64,000 bases of DNA from JAJFUI01 sp039698035 (GCA_039698035.1 JBDKSW010000012.1:124001-188000), one strand, 5' to 3'; shown: positions 44,909-52,863, numbered from the stretch's first letter. Program-made: numbers and translations. Notes: a model not told the origin generated them from the letters alone.

Positions 44909-46006
44909 TTATAGCTCAACACGCTCTTCGAGGCGATCCTGTTTGGCTCCGCAATGTTCGCAGTGGTCGAGCAGAGAGTGCCGAACCTTCTGGCAAGCCG
45001 GGCAGGTCTCGAACAGTTCTTCTCCGCAACACGGGCACACGTAGGGCATTTCCGACGAGGCGTCGCCCTGTGGAAGCACTTTATGCACGGTGCGGCGAGT
45101 CCAATACAAGAAGCGTCGCGGGCCAGTGCGAATGGGGTATTCGCAAACGGGGCACAGAAACCGTTCGTAACCCTCCCGGTATTGCTTTTTGAGGCACTCG
45201 ACCTTGGGAAAGGCCCTGGTTCGAATCAGACGCACGAGCGCCAGGGCGACGATCGCCAGCAGTGTGGAGATCAGGATGTATTTGAAATATCGGGAGGGGA
45301 AGTACTCGTGGACGACGATCGCCACCTTGAGCAGCGTTGCGCCGCCGACGGCGACCAGCAGCGGGTAGTAGATGCTGTGCCGCTTTCGGATGAGCGGATA
45401 GGCCACGACCAGCAGCAGTGGCACGAGAATCGCAAGCTGATAGCTGGCGAGCCGCAGACGGTGACTCTCCTGCCTGCGTTCGTATTCGCGTTCGGCCGGT
45501 TTTCGTTGAGCGGCCAACCGTTCATCGAGCTGTGTGCTCTTGTCGCGGAGTTTGAACTTTTGCGACGTCAGGTCTGCAATCTTTTGGTTCAGCTCCTGAT
45601 AGGTCTTCTGGCTGTCCTGAAACTGCTTGAGACTCGTCGTCAGTGTGTTTCTTTCGGTCTCGGAGAGGGCGATGGCCTTTTGGATGCTGAGTCGCTGCAG
45701 GTCCAGCATTTGGTTGATGGTGCGCTGGAGGTTTTGTGAGCTCTCGCCCACGAGTCGCTGCTGTTCCCGAGTGTTTTCGATCACCCGTTCGAGATCGCCG
45801 ATTTGCCGCTCGATTTGTCGTTTGTCAACCACCAGGGAGGCATCGACATGGTGGCGTTCGATTTCGGCGAAGTCCGGCCCCTTGATGGCCTCGATGTCCT
45901 CGACCACGAAGCCGAGCAGCCAGAAGAAGAGGATGGCAAGAACCACGGTGAGGGACCGGATCAGCAGCCGGACGCCCCAAGTTCCGCGACGGGGACTCTG
46001 TTTCAT
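44909..46006 (-). CDS. Coiled-coil membrane protein with C-terminal zinc ribbons
   Basis: A 365-residue protein I do not recognise. An N-terminal membrane helix (LTVVLAILFFWLLGFVV) is followed by about 140 residues of coiled coil (LERVIENTREQQRLVGESSQ, KTYQELNQKIADLTSQKFKL). Three more hydrophobic segments follow near residues 188-260 (LAILVPLLLVVAYPLI, YYPLLVAVGGATLLKVAIVV, ILISTLLAIVALALVRLI). The cytoplasmic tail has several CxxC knuckles (LCPVCEYPI, VCPCCGEELF, CPACQKVRH, CEHCGAKQD), typical of zinc ribbons. The coiled coil would lie outside the membrane. It precedes mfd by 11 bases in one transcript, but no DNA-repair role is evident. The zinc-ribbon arrangement suggests a nucleic-acid or protein contact in the cytoplasm. 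Confidence 0.65.
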   Translation of the reverse strand: MKQSPRRGTWGVRLLIRSLTVVLAILFFWLLGFVVEDIEAIKGPDFAEIERHHVDASLVVDKRQIERQIGDLERVIENTREQQRLVGESSQNLQRTINQMLDLQRLSIQKAIALSETERNTLTTSLKQFQDSQKTYQELNQKIADLTSQKFKLRDKSTQLDERLAAQRKPAEREYERRQESHRLRLASYQLAILVPLLLVVAYPLIRKRHSIYYPLLVAVGGATLLKVAIVVHEYFPSRYFKYILISTLLAIVALALVRLIRTRAFPKVECLKKQYREGYERFLCPVCEYPIRTGPRRFLYWTRRTVHKVLPQGDASSEMPYVCPCCGEELFETCPACQKVRHSLLDHCEHCGAKQDRLEERVEL

Positions 46007-46142
46007 GACGGTTCTCCCAAGCGATAGGGGGTGACGTTCGATCTTCCCAAATAAGAAGGCTCGGAACTGTGAGCCCTATAACGCAGGTTGAATGAGCCAG
46101 TTTGCCGCGAGCGACCGAACACGCGGCGGTCGCAGCGCTCGG

Positions 46143-46211
46143 TCAGACCGTCCCATTGATCTGGTCGCTTAACCGGTCGATGACCGCCATGGTTACTTCT
46201 TGCGGTGTCAT
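46143..46211 (-). pseudogene. Start of a truncated nucleotidyltransferase-like gene
   Basis: A remnant opening MTPQEVTMAVIDRLSDQ starts at the ATG at 46211 and stops after 22 codons. Its ATG overlaps the last stop of the small upstream relic (46208-46438) as ATGA. From memory, this pair layout, a small protein overlapped by a nucleotidyltransferase-type gene with a start like MTPxExxxxVIDxL, recurs in planctomycetes. The remainder of the gene is missing here, so it is called a deletion remnant. The identity is an inference. Confidence 0.4.
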
Positions 46212-46438
46212 CGGCCGGGCTCGATTTGGCGTGCCGGGACGAGCCAATCTCACAGGAGTTCTTAGACTCGCTCGTCCTCGTCGCTTCCGAATTAGGCACG
46301 GATGCTGGCAACCGTGATTTTGCCGGCAAGCCCGAAAAGCCGGAGGCTGGCCAGCACTCTTTCGGCGAGCGGCATCTGCCGGACTCGCTCCACCCGTTTC
46401 CGATCAATCTGGTCGATGAGTCCTTTGGTGAGTTCCAT
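46208..46438 (-). pseudogene. Decayed small partner gene with three nonsense codons
   Basis: A single frame from the ATG at 46438 reads MELTKGLIDQIDRKRVERVR, QMPLAERVLASLRLFGLA and GKITVASIRA. It then continues past stop codons at 46294-46292 (TAA), 46264-46262 (TAA) and 46252-46250 (TGA) as FGSDEDERV, ELL and DWLVPARQIEPGR before a final TGA. Replacing the three stops with CAA, CAA and CGA gives a normal small acidic/basic protein of 76 residues. Each is a single C-to-T change, which is a strong sign of a recently inactivated gene. The restored sequence resembles the short (70-80 residue) partner found before nucleotidyltransferase-like genes in planctomycetes, and the relic of such a gene overlaps its end. 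Confidence 0.6.
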
Positions 46439-46478
46439 CGACCGTCATTGCATCGAGCTGAACGACACGACCGGCAGG

Positions 46479-47516
46479 TCAGGACCGGCGGCTGCCGCCG
46501 TCGCCGCCGCGGCCACGGCCACGATTTTCGCCGCGGCCACGATTTTCGCCGCGGCCGCGACCGTCGCCACGGCCGCCGCGGTTGCCTCGACCGTTGGACG
46601 GGCCGCCGTTGGACGGCCGCCGCGCCCGCGATTCGAGGTTCTTGGCGACCAACAGCCCGACGGTCTCTTCCCAGGTGGGGATGCCGCGGAAGCCGGCGCG
46701 GGCGGGGCGATCGCCTTCGGCCACATCGCTCGCATTTTCGTCAGCGTCTTCGGCCTCCAGGAGGGACGTTTCGAGCGGCTCCTCGACCTCGGAGGGCGCC
46801 TTTTCAGGTCCGCTGCCCGATCCAGAACGGCGACCGCGACGCGATCCGCGACGTCCGCGACGACGCTCGTCCTGCTCGCCATCGGCGCGACGTTCGTCAC
46901 GCTCGGGTTTTTCTGCGGCGACGGGCGATGCCTCGGCGTCTTGGTCGGCCGACGGCGTGGCATCCTGCGGACGGTCGGTCGTCTCGACACCGCCAGCGGT
47001 GGCCGGTCCGCGATCCTGGCGTCCTTCGGAGTCGCGACCGCCACGACGACGGCGACGGCGGCGGCGGCGGCGTTTTTCGGTCGCCTCGCCCTCGGGTGGT
47101 GTTTCGGCCGAGGTTTCTGCTGGCGTTTCGGCCGACTCGACCAGGTCGAACGGCTCCTCGAAGTCGAACGACTCGTCAAAGAAATTGGGCGATTCCGTGG
47201 GACTCTCGGCTCGGACCGATTGGCTCCGCGATTCCGGCTCGGTGCGGCGCGGCGCGGGCTTGGGTTGCGGCTTCGCGGGACGCGAAGCCGCAGCGGGCGG
47301 CGCCGGCGGTTCGGGGGCGGGCGTCATGCCCAGGGCGCTGGCAACGTCGTCCCAATTGCTCGCTGGCCGAGGGGCTGCGGGACGGTGGGCGGCCGGTTTC
47401 TTCGCCGGTTCAGCCGGCTTCGGGGCGGTCACACGCGGTTTTGTTTCCGGGGCAGGCGTGACACCCAAATCGGAAATCAATGCGTCCCAATGACTTGCAG
47501 GCTTCGATTCGCTCAT
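46479..47516 (-). CDS. Arg/Gly-rich low-complexity protein with repeated WD-TPAPE motif
   Basis: A 345-residue protein without a catalytic domain I can name. Near the N-terminus a short motif is repeated: HWDALISDLGVTPAPE and NWDDVASALGMTPAPE, separated by a Pro/Ala/Lys linker. The middle is acidic (ESFDFEEPFDLVESAETPAE), then a run of ten Arg (EKRRRRRRRRRRGG) and a long charged region. A conserved-looking stretch IPTWEETVGLLVAKNLESRA precedes an RGG-type tail with GENRGR repeats. Such tails bind RNA or nucleic acid. The ATG at 47516 gives MSESKPASHWDAL; the frame upstream to 47747 is unconserved. A promoter-like element lies at 47595-47623. Confidence 0.65.
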   Translation of the reverse strand: MSESKPASHWDALISDLGVTPAPETKPRVTAPKPAEPAKKPAAHRPAAPRPASNWDDVASALGMTPAPEPPAPPAAASRPAKPQPKPAPRRTEPESRSQSVRAESPTESPNFFDESFDFEEPFDLVESAETPAETSAETPPEGEATEKRRRRRRRRRRGGRDSEGRQDRGPATAGGVETTDRPQDATPSADQDAEASPVAAEKPERDERRADGEQDERRRGRRGSRRGRRSGSGSGPEKAPSEVEEPLETSLLEAEDADENASDVAEGDRPARAGFRGIPTWEETVGLLVAKNLESRARRPSNGGPSNGRGNRGGRGDGRGRGENRGRGENRGRGRGGDGGSRRS

Positions 47517-47532
47517 CTGGCTTTCATCAATT

Positions 47533-47554
47533 CTTGCAAAAAGAACATTGCAAG
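47533..47554 (-). promoter_or_regulatory. Inverted repeat in leader of the Arg/Gly-rich gene
   Basis: CTTGCAA and its exact complement are separated by an 8-base loop, ending 17 bases before the start codon. It could be a hairpin near the ribosome site or a small operator. No further evidence. Confidence 0.35.
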
Positions 47555-47594
47555 CAGATCGAGGCGGCAGCTTCGACCTGATGCAACCGTTTCT

Positions 47595-47623
47595 AGTATA
47601 AGGCCGCAGCCACCGGATGAGAA
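47595..47623 (-). promoter_or_regulatory. Sigma-70-type promoter for the Arg/Gly-rich gene
   Basis: On the minus strand TTCTCA (47623-47618) and TATACT (47600-47595) are separated by 17 bases. Four of six and five of six bases match consensus. The gene starts 79 bases downstream. Confidence 0.45.
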
Positions 47624-47918
47624 GGTGTCGCCCCTGGGCGGTGTGCCTGTTCCGCAGCTTGGGCGCGGCAGGACGAGGATCGACGGCACTGTAATCAATA
47701 TGACTCATCGCCCGTATCGAGATGATGGCAGGCTTGCCTCGGTTCACGGGCTGGGGAACAATCGGTTAACGGCGTTTTGCGCGCCAAAGACGGGCATTTT
47801 GTGAAGCTTTGCGGTTTCGGCAGGACGACGCCAGGGCGGCTGACCGACGATCTAGCGGCTGGCACGCGGCTAGCTGGAATGTGGCGGCCAAGGCAACTTC
47901 AACAGGGAGGAAGACGCC

Positions 47919-49706
47919 ATGAGCGCGTGTGTGACGAGTCGACGACGGAATCTCAGTGTCTATTGTCTGATACTTGCCGCAATCGCGGCCGTTTTCTGCT
48001 TGGGGCCGAGTGCCACCGGCGCTGGCCGAGACGCGGGGGACAAAAATTCAAATGATGCCCGGGGCAATCGCGATGACCGGCGTTCGGCCGATCGCGACCG
48101 TGCGCCCGCCAGAGAAACCGAGCGGCGAGACTCGTCGTCCAGGGATCGTCAGGCCGCGCCGACCGGCAGAGAACGATCGAGCCGCGATGGCGCCTCGGCC
48201 AAGGAGTCTCGCAAACAGGAAGCGGCGCCAAGTACGAAGCGCGACACTCGGCCGCCGACGTCTCGGGCGATCGACCGCGACCAGCCGTCCAAGGGACGGC
48301 AGCCAGCCAAGTCGGATCGAGACACGGGTCGCAAGCCGGAGGCCGATAAGAAGCCGAGCGGCGTCAAGCCGGACGCAGGCCGCGGCGATTCAAAAACCGT
48401 GAACCGAGACAAGGGCCGAACGCCCAGTCGCGACCTGCCTAAGCGTGACGACCGGACGGTAAAAGGCAACGATCAACCATCGGCGGGCGATCGCACGCGG
48501 ATCGACGATGTCCGCAGGCGATTGGATGGTCCGAAACCAGGCAAGTCTGGCCCCGAAAGCCGCGTGCGAGGGCCTGCGCCGCGCGACCCGGGCCAACCGC
48601 GATTTTCCGATCGGGTGAAGTCAGGGGAAATCCACCGGGTCACGGCTGGCGACAGCGCCAAACGGCTTCGTCTTGAGGAACAATATCGGCTTTGGCAGAA
48701 GGGCGACGTGGCTCGTCGGCTCGAGATTCAACGACACGGTCCGCCGCCGAAGCCTTATCGGGGCGTCGTTAGCCCGGCCTATCAGCGTCATTGCTTCCAG
48801 TACCATTACTGGGGCCCGCGATGGTTCGCCGGCGTGTATTGGTATCCGACGTGGAATGACTGGGTGAACTGGTCGTGGCACTATCGGTGCGGCCCGCACT
48901 GGGACCCACGACCGGCGTGGTGCCGTCCCGTTTTTTATCCGATTTGTCCGCCTTGGGTTTATTGGGCGACGCCGGTCTGGACACCGCTGCCGGTGGCCAC
49001 TTGTGGCACCTGGGTGGATCTGAAACCTATCTTGACGACGACCATCCAACCGGACCTGGAACTGGTGGCCGTGCGATTCGTCGATCCGGGGCATCCCGAA
49101 GGGCGGCTTGGACCGCGTTACCGCGTCTGGTTCCGCAACAACAGCTCGGTGCGGGTCGTGCAGCCGTTCAGCGTGATGCTCTTCGCGGCCAACGACGAGC
49201 GCATGGCGGCCGGGCTTCCCCAGGCCGGTGTGCGAGTGACCTCCGTCGAGCCGGGCGAAACACAAAGCGTCGACGTTCGGTTGCCGTTCGAGGTGAACTC
49301 GATGAACCGGGACGCCGCAGGGAACGCGGCCCCGTTTGCCGTGCTGCACGTGCTGGTGGACGCCAACCGCGAGGTCTCTGATAGGACGCGAGCGAACAAC
49401 GGTGCAAGGCTGGCGCCGGCCGACATCCTGCCGGTCGATCCGGCGGCATTCGAGGCCGACCCCGTGGCGCCGCGCGCCGGCGGCGAGGTTCTCGTCGCAG
49501 GCGAAGGGTTTGGTCCGCAGCCGGGCCGGGTGTTGGTGGTCGTTGGTGGCCGGGAGCTGGACGCCACGATCGTGGGCTGGTACGACCTGGGCGTGCGGAT
49601 TTCGGTGCCGCAGATCGCCGGCGCTGGGGCCGTGGACGCCGACCTGATCGTCGTGCGGAGCGACGGCGCGGCCGCCAACCCGCTGAAGATCACGATCTCA
49701 CCGTAG
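47919..49706 (+). CDS. Secreted Trp-rich protein with CARDB/IPT-like C-terminus
   Basis: A 595-residue exported protein of unknown role. The signal peptide is YCLILAAIAAVFCLGPSATG. Residues about 35-245 are a disordered, highly charged region (Arg, Asp, Lys, Ser). Residues 280-355 are remarkably aromatic, with about 13 Trp plus many Tyr, Pro and five Cys (for example YHYWGPRWFAGVYWYPTWND and NWSWHYRCGPHWDPRPAWC). The C-terminal 240 residues look like two immunoglobulin-like domains: a CARDB-like one (VAVRFVDPGHPEGRLGPRYR, NSSVRVVQPFSVMLF) and an IPT/TIG-like one (GEVLVAGEGFGPQPGRVLVV). GGGAGGAAG lies before the ATG. A surface role is likely. Confidence 0.6.
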   Translation: MSACVTSRRRNLSVYCLILAAIAAVFCLGPSATGAGRDAGDKNSNDARGNRDDRRSADRDRAPARETERRDSSSRDRQAAPTGRERSSRDGASAKESRKQEAAPSTKRDTRPPTSRAIDRDQPSKGRQPAKSDRDTGRKPEADKKPSGVKPDAGRGDSKTVNRDKGRTPSRDLPKRDDRTVKGNDQPSAGDRTRIDDVRRRLDGPKPGKSGPESRVRGPAPRDPGQPRFSDRVKSGEIHRVTAGDSAKRLRLEEQYRLWQKGDVARRLEIQRHGPPPKPYRGVVSPAYQRHCFQYHYWGPRWFAGVYWYPTWNDWVNWSWHYRCGPHWDPRPAWCRPVFYPICPPWVYWATPVWTPLPVATCGTWVDLKPILTTTIQPDLELVAVRFVDPGHPEGRLGPRYRVWFRNNSSVRVVQPFSVMLFAANDERMAAGLPQAGVRVTSVEPGETQSVDVRLPFEVNSMNRDAAGNAAPFAVLHVLVDANREVSDRTRANNGARLAPADILPVDPAAFEADPVAPRAGGEVLVAGEGFGPQPGRVLVVVGGRELDATIVGWYDLGVRISVPQIAGAGAVDADLIVVRSDGAAANPLKITISP

Positions 49707-49708
49707 GG

Positions 49709-49740
49709 CGTTCGCCAAGCGTCGCGGTTGGTGGCGAACG
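49709..49740 (+). other. Stem-loop after the secreted Trp-rich gene
   Basis: A 9-bp stem (CGTTCGCCA with TGGCGAACG) and a 14-base loop immediately follow the stop codon. Without a T run it is not a standard terminator; it may protect the mRNA end or assist Rho-dependent stopping. Confidence 0.4.
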
Positions 49741-49826
49741 TAACCGGCTTTGGTTCAACGAGTTGCGCAACGCGATTCGGTTTCTCGCCGCGCGCGTCCA
49801 ATGGCGATCGGTCCGGCGCGCTGGCC

Positions 49827-49856
49827 TTGCCGATCTCGGACGTGGCAACCTATACT
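49827..49856 (+). promoter_or_regulatory. Sigma-70-type promoter for thrS
   Basis: TTGCCG (49827-49832) and TATACT (49851-49856) are separated by 18 bases. Four and five of six bases match consensus. The thrS start is 174 bases downstream. Confidence 0.5.
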
Positions 49857-50030
49857 ATCTGAACCTGTTGCCAACGGGACCGTTTCTGGCGTCGGCGTCT
49901 GAAAGTCGCCGCGTGCCTGGGATCGTGTTCGCTCTGGCAACTTGCACCATCCTTCCGCGAGCCGTCCTTGGGGCTTCCTTTGTATCGATGCCCCACTTGC
50001 CGGAAGGAATCCCAAAGGCTTTCGGAGCTC

Positions 50031-52184
50031 ATGCTTAAAGTCACTCTGCCCGACGGAAAAACTCTCGAATTTTCACATCGCGTGCGGCCGGCGGACATCG
50101 CCGCCCAGATCGGCCCGAGGCTGGCCAAGGCCACGCTGGCGGCCGAGGTGGACGGCCAGCTTGTGGGTGCTGGCGACGTGCTGCCGGCCGAAGGCCAAGT
50201 GACGCTGCGGTTGCTCACCGCGAAGGACCCCGAGGCGTTGGGCTTGTTGCGGCACTCGTGCGCCCACCTCATGGCCCGAGCCGTCATGCGGCTCTTCAAG
50301 GACGTGCAGTTGGCCTTTGGGCCGACCGTGGGGGACGGCTTCTACTACGACTTCGAAATGGAGCATAAGCTCTCGGAAGAGGACTTCCCGAAGATCGAAG
50401 CCGAGATGGCCCGGATCGTCAAGGAGAACGAGCCGTTCGAGCGGGTTGAGATGGACCGCGCGAAGGCGATTGAGTTTTGCCGCGACCTGGGGCAATCGTT
50501 GAAGGTCGAGCACTTGCAGGAAGGGCTTGGCGAAGAGGCCACGGTGTCGCTCTATCGCCAAGGAGAGTTCACCGACCTGTGCCGCGGTCCCCACGTTCCG
50601 AGCGCGGGCGCTATCGGCGCTTTCAAGCTTCTTTCGGTCGCCGGCGCCTATTGGAAGGGCGACGCCAGCCGCCAGCAGTTGCAGCGGCTCTACGGCACGG
50701 CTTTCTTCAGCAAGCCGGAACTCGAAGAACACTTGCGGCGGTTCGAGGAAGCCAAACGCCGCGACCATCGCGTGCTCGGCAAGCAACTGGACCTGTTCTT
50801 CATCGATCCGACGGTTGGCTCGGGCCTGGTGTTTTGGCTTCCCAAGGGAGCGATCGTTCGCCACGAGCTCGAAGGGTTCCTCCACGGCGAGTTGATCCAC
50901 CGCGGCTATCAGCCGGTCAATACGCCGGTGATTGGCAACGTTCGGCTCTATCAGACGTCGGGCCATTATCCGTATTACGCGGACAGCCAGTTTCCGCCGA
51001 TCTGCTCGCATTGCTTCGCCGCTCCGGTGCAAGAGCTTCTTTTGGAGCGGGGCAAGGGAATGTCGGACGCGGCGTTGATCGCCCTGTTCGAGACCTATGC
51101 GGCGAAGGAAATCCCGGATCGCATGCGGCCGGCGATTCCGAAGAATTGGGACTCGCTTTCGATCGAGGAGAAATTCCAGGAGATTCAGCTCTGGCTGGAC
51201 GAGCAAGAGCGGTATCTGCTGCGGCCAATGAATTGCCCGCACCACGTGACCATCTACAAATCGAAGCCTCGCAGCTATCGCGAGCTGCCGCTGCGATTGG
51301 CCGAGTTCGGCACGGTGCACCGGTTTGAGCAGTCGGGCGAGCTGAACGGCATGACGCGCGTCCGCGGCTTCACGCAGGACGACGCCCATATCTTCTGCAC
51401 CGAGGACCAGGTGGCCGACGAGTTCCGCGGCTGTCTGGAGATGACGAAATATGTGCTGACCAAGTTGGGTCTGAGCGACTACCGCGTGCGGCTCGGGTTC
51501 CGCGATCCGGCGAGCGACAAATATGTCGGCAAGGCTGAGACGTGGGACAAGGCCGAAGCGGCGTTGGAACGGGTGTGCCGCGACATGAAGCTGCCCGACC
51601 TGCACATCGAGCGGGGCGAGGCCGCGTTCTACGGGCCGAAGGCCGACTTCATTGTGACCGACTGCATCGGCCGGCCGTGGCAACTTGGCACCGTGCAACT
51701 GGATTACAACCTGCCGAGCGCCGAGCGTTTCAACCTGGAGTACATCGGAGCGGACAACGCGGCGCACCAGCCGGTAATGATCCACCGGGCGCCGTTCGGT
51801 TCGTTCGAGCGATTCGTGGGCATGCTGATCGAGCACTTCGCCGGCGCCTTCCCGCTGTGGCTGGCCCCCGAGCAGGTGCGCGTGATGGTCGTCAGCCAGA
51901 AGGTCGAGGAATACGGCCGGGCCATCGAACGGCAACTGACCGAAGCGGGTCTGCGCGTAACGGGCGACTATCGTGCCGAGAAGATCGGAGCCAAGATTCG
52001 CGATGCCCAATTGGCGTTGATTCCGTACATGTTTGTCGTCGGCGGTCGCGAGGCCGAAGAGGGCAAGGTGGCCGTCCGCGACCGGATTGCCGGCGACCTG
52101 GGCGCGATGACCGTGGCCGAAGCGCTTGTGCGGCTGCAAGAAGAGATCCAGGCGAAGACGATTCGCAACAAAGAGAAGTCGTGA
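50031..52184 (+). CDS. thrS: Threonyl-tRNA synthetase
   Basis: A 717-residue class II synthetase that charges tRNA-Thr. The TGS domain (MLKVTLPDGKTLEFSHRVRP) starts at the ATG at 50031, with CGGAG just upstream. The editing domain has HSCAHLMARAV. The catalytic core shows YPYYADSQFPPI, LRPMNCPHHVTIYK with the zinc-binding Cys, and the family segment RVRGFTQDDAHIFCTEDQ; the C-terminal anticodon domain starts near LAPEQVRVMVVSQ. It is about 75 residues longer than the E. coli enzyme (642). The excess lies mainly between FPPI and RPMNCPHH, including ICSHCF and an extra helical insert. The usual PMNCPGH is PMNCPHH here. An upstream opening at 49968 is rejected. Confidence 0.96.
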   Translation: MLKVTLPDGKTLEFSHRVRPADIAAQIGPRLAKATLAAEVDGQLVGAGDVLPAEGQVTLRLLTAKDPEALGLLRHSCAHLMARAVMRLFKDVQLAFGPTVGDGFYYDFEMEHKLSEEDFPKIEAEMARIVKENEPFERVEMDRAKAIEFCRDLGQSLKVEHLQEGLGEEATVSLYRQGEFTDLCRGPHVPSAGAIGAFKLLSVAGAYWKGDASRQQLQRLYGTAFFSKPELEEHLRRFEEAKRRDHRVLGKQLDLFFIDPTVGSGLVFWLPKGAIVRHELEGFLHGELIHRGYQPVNTPVIGNVRLYQTSGHYPYYADSQFPPICSHCFAAPVQELLLERGKGMSDAALIALFETYAAKEIPDRMRPAIPKNWDSLSIEEKFQEIQLWLDEQERYLLRPMNCPHHVTIYKSKPRSYRELPLRLAEFGTVHRFEQSGELNGMTRVRGFTQDDAHIFCTEDQVADEFRGCLEMTKYVLTKLGLSDYRVRLGFRDPASDKYVGKAETWDKAEAALERVCRDMKLPDLHIERGEAAFYGPKADFIVTDCIGRPWQLGTVQLDYNLPSAERFNLEYIGADNAAHQPVMIHRAPFGSFERFVGMLIEHFAGAFPLWLAPEQVRVMVVSQKVEEYGRAIERQLTEAGLRVTGDYRAEKIGAKIRDAQLALIPYMFVVGGREAEEGKVAVRDRIAGDLGAMTVAEALVRLQEEIQAKTIRNKEKS

Positions 52185-52222
52185 GACGTTTTGGGGCGAG
52201 GCGGCTTAGAGCGCGAAAAAAC

Positions 52223-52251
52223 TTGACAAGCTGTCCGCCATCCAAGATACT
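52223..52251 (+). promoter_or_regulatory. Sigma-70-type promoter for infC
   Basis: TTGACA (perfect -35, 52223-52228) is followed by 17 bases and GATACT (four of six, 52246-52251). It lies in the gap after thrS, 45 bases before the infC start, so infC can be expressed independently of thrS. Confidence 0.7.
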
Positions 52252-52296
52252 GTGATTGTGTTCAATTTCATCTAAGTCCTTGGGAGAGAATTGCTT

Positions 52297-52821
52297 ATGG
52301 GAAAATGGAAGACGCCTGAGGTGACAGGAAAGCAGCGGATCAACGAGCAGATTCGCGTTACGCCCGTCCGAGTCATTGGCGCAGACGGGGCACAACTGGG
52401 CATCCTGACAACCGACGAGGCGCTGCGGCAGGCTCGGGCGGCTGAACTGGATTTGGTCGAGGTAGCGCCGACCGAACGTCCGCCGGTGTGCCGCATCATG
52501 GACTACGGCAAGTTCAAGTACCAGCAGAAGAAGCGGCAGCACAAGGGGCATGCCCATCAAGTTAAGATCAAGGAGATTCGTGTCCGCCCGAAGACCGGCG
52601 ACCACGACATCGAGGTGAAGGTGGGCAAGGCCCGCGAGTTCCTTTCGCACAAGGACAAGGTGATTGTCAAAGTGGAGTTTCGAGGGCGTGAGATGGCTCA
52701 CGTCGACGAGGGCCGGAAGGTGCTCGACGAAGTGTTGGGCCAACTGGCGGATATTTCCAAGCTCGAATCGCCGCCGGTGCACCATGGCCGCCGCATGATC
52801 TGCACGCTGTCGCCGAAGTAA
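52297..52821 (+). CDS. infC: Translation initiation factor IF-3
   Basis: A 174-residue factor that binds the 30S subunit and monitors the initiator codon. The N-terminal half has RINEQIRVTPVRVIGADGAQ and APTERPPVCRIMDYGKFKYQ, followed by the basic linker KKRQHKGHAHQVKIKEIRVR. The C-terminal half has HDIEVKVGKAREFLSHKDKV and VDEGRKVLDEVL. GGGAGAG is nine bases before the ATG at 52297. A TTG two codons upstream is too near this site to be the start. The order thrS-infC is ancestral, but rpmI and rplT, which normally follow, are replaced by a restriction-modification gene 42 bases downstream. A promoter is present just upstream. Confidence 0.96.
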   Translation: MGKWKTPEVTGKQRINEQIRVTPVRVIGADGAQLGILTTDEALRQARAAELDLVEVAPTERPPVCRIMDYGKFKYQQKKRQHKGHAHQVKIKEIRVRPKTGDHDIEVKVGKAREFLSHKDKVIVKVEFRGREMAHVDEGRKVLDEVLGQLADISKLESPPVHHGRRMICTLSPK

Positions 52822-52863
52822 GGCAACGGCGGTTTTAGTCCTGGAAGGTGTGGAGACCACGCC

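Larger units (their letters stand above)
47517..47918. other. Divergent intergenic region, about 400 bases
   Basis: No gene is supported. It contains the minus-strand promoter at 47595-47623 and a 7-bp inverted repeat (CTTGCAA at 47533-47539 and TTGCAAG at 47548-47554) in the leader of the Arg/Gly-rich gene. GGGAGGAAG at 47901-47909 is the ribosome site of the plus-strand secreted protein. Confidence 0.5.
49707..50030. other. Intergenic region and thrS leader, 324 bases
   Basis: No gene is supported. A stem-loop CGTTCGCCA/TGGCGAACG lies at 49709-49740 just after the upstream stop but lacks a T run. The right part contains the promoter at 49827-49856 and a 5' leader of about 165 bases for thrS, long enough to hold regulatory structure. 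Confidence 0.5.

Noticed and set aside
44908..44913. TATAAT sequence just upstream of mfd
   Set aside because: It includes the stop codon of the neighbouring gene and has no -35 box at a normal distance; cotranscription is more likely.
45201..45225. GGTTCGAATC, resembling a tRNA T-loop
   Set aside because: It lies within a coding region and no matching acceptor or anticodon stem is around it.
46520..46565. Tandem 21-base repeats that could suggest CRISPR or a satellite
   Set aside because: They encode the GENRGR repeats of the Arg/Gly-rich protein and stay in frame; there are no spacers.
52291..52293. TTG as the infC start
   Set aside because: It lies only three bases from the Shine-Dalgarno sequence; the ATG two codons later has normal spacing.
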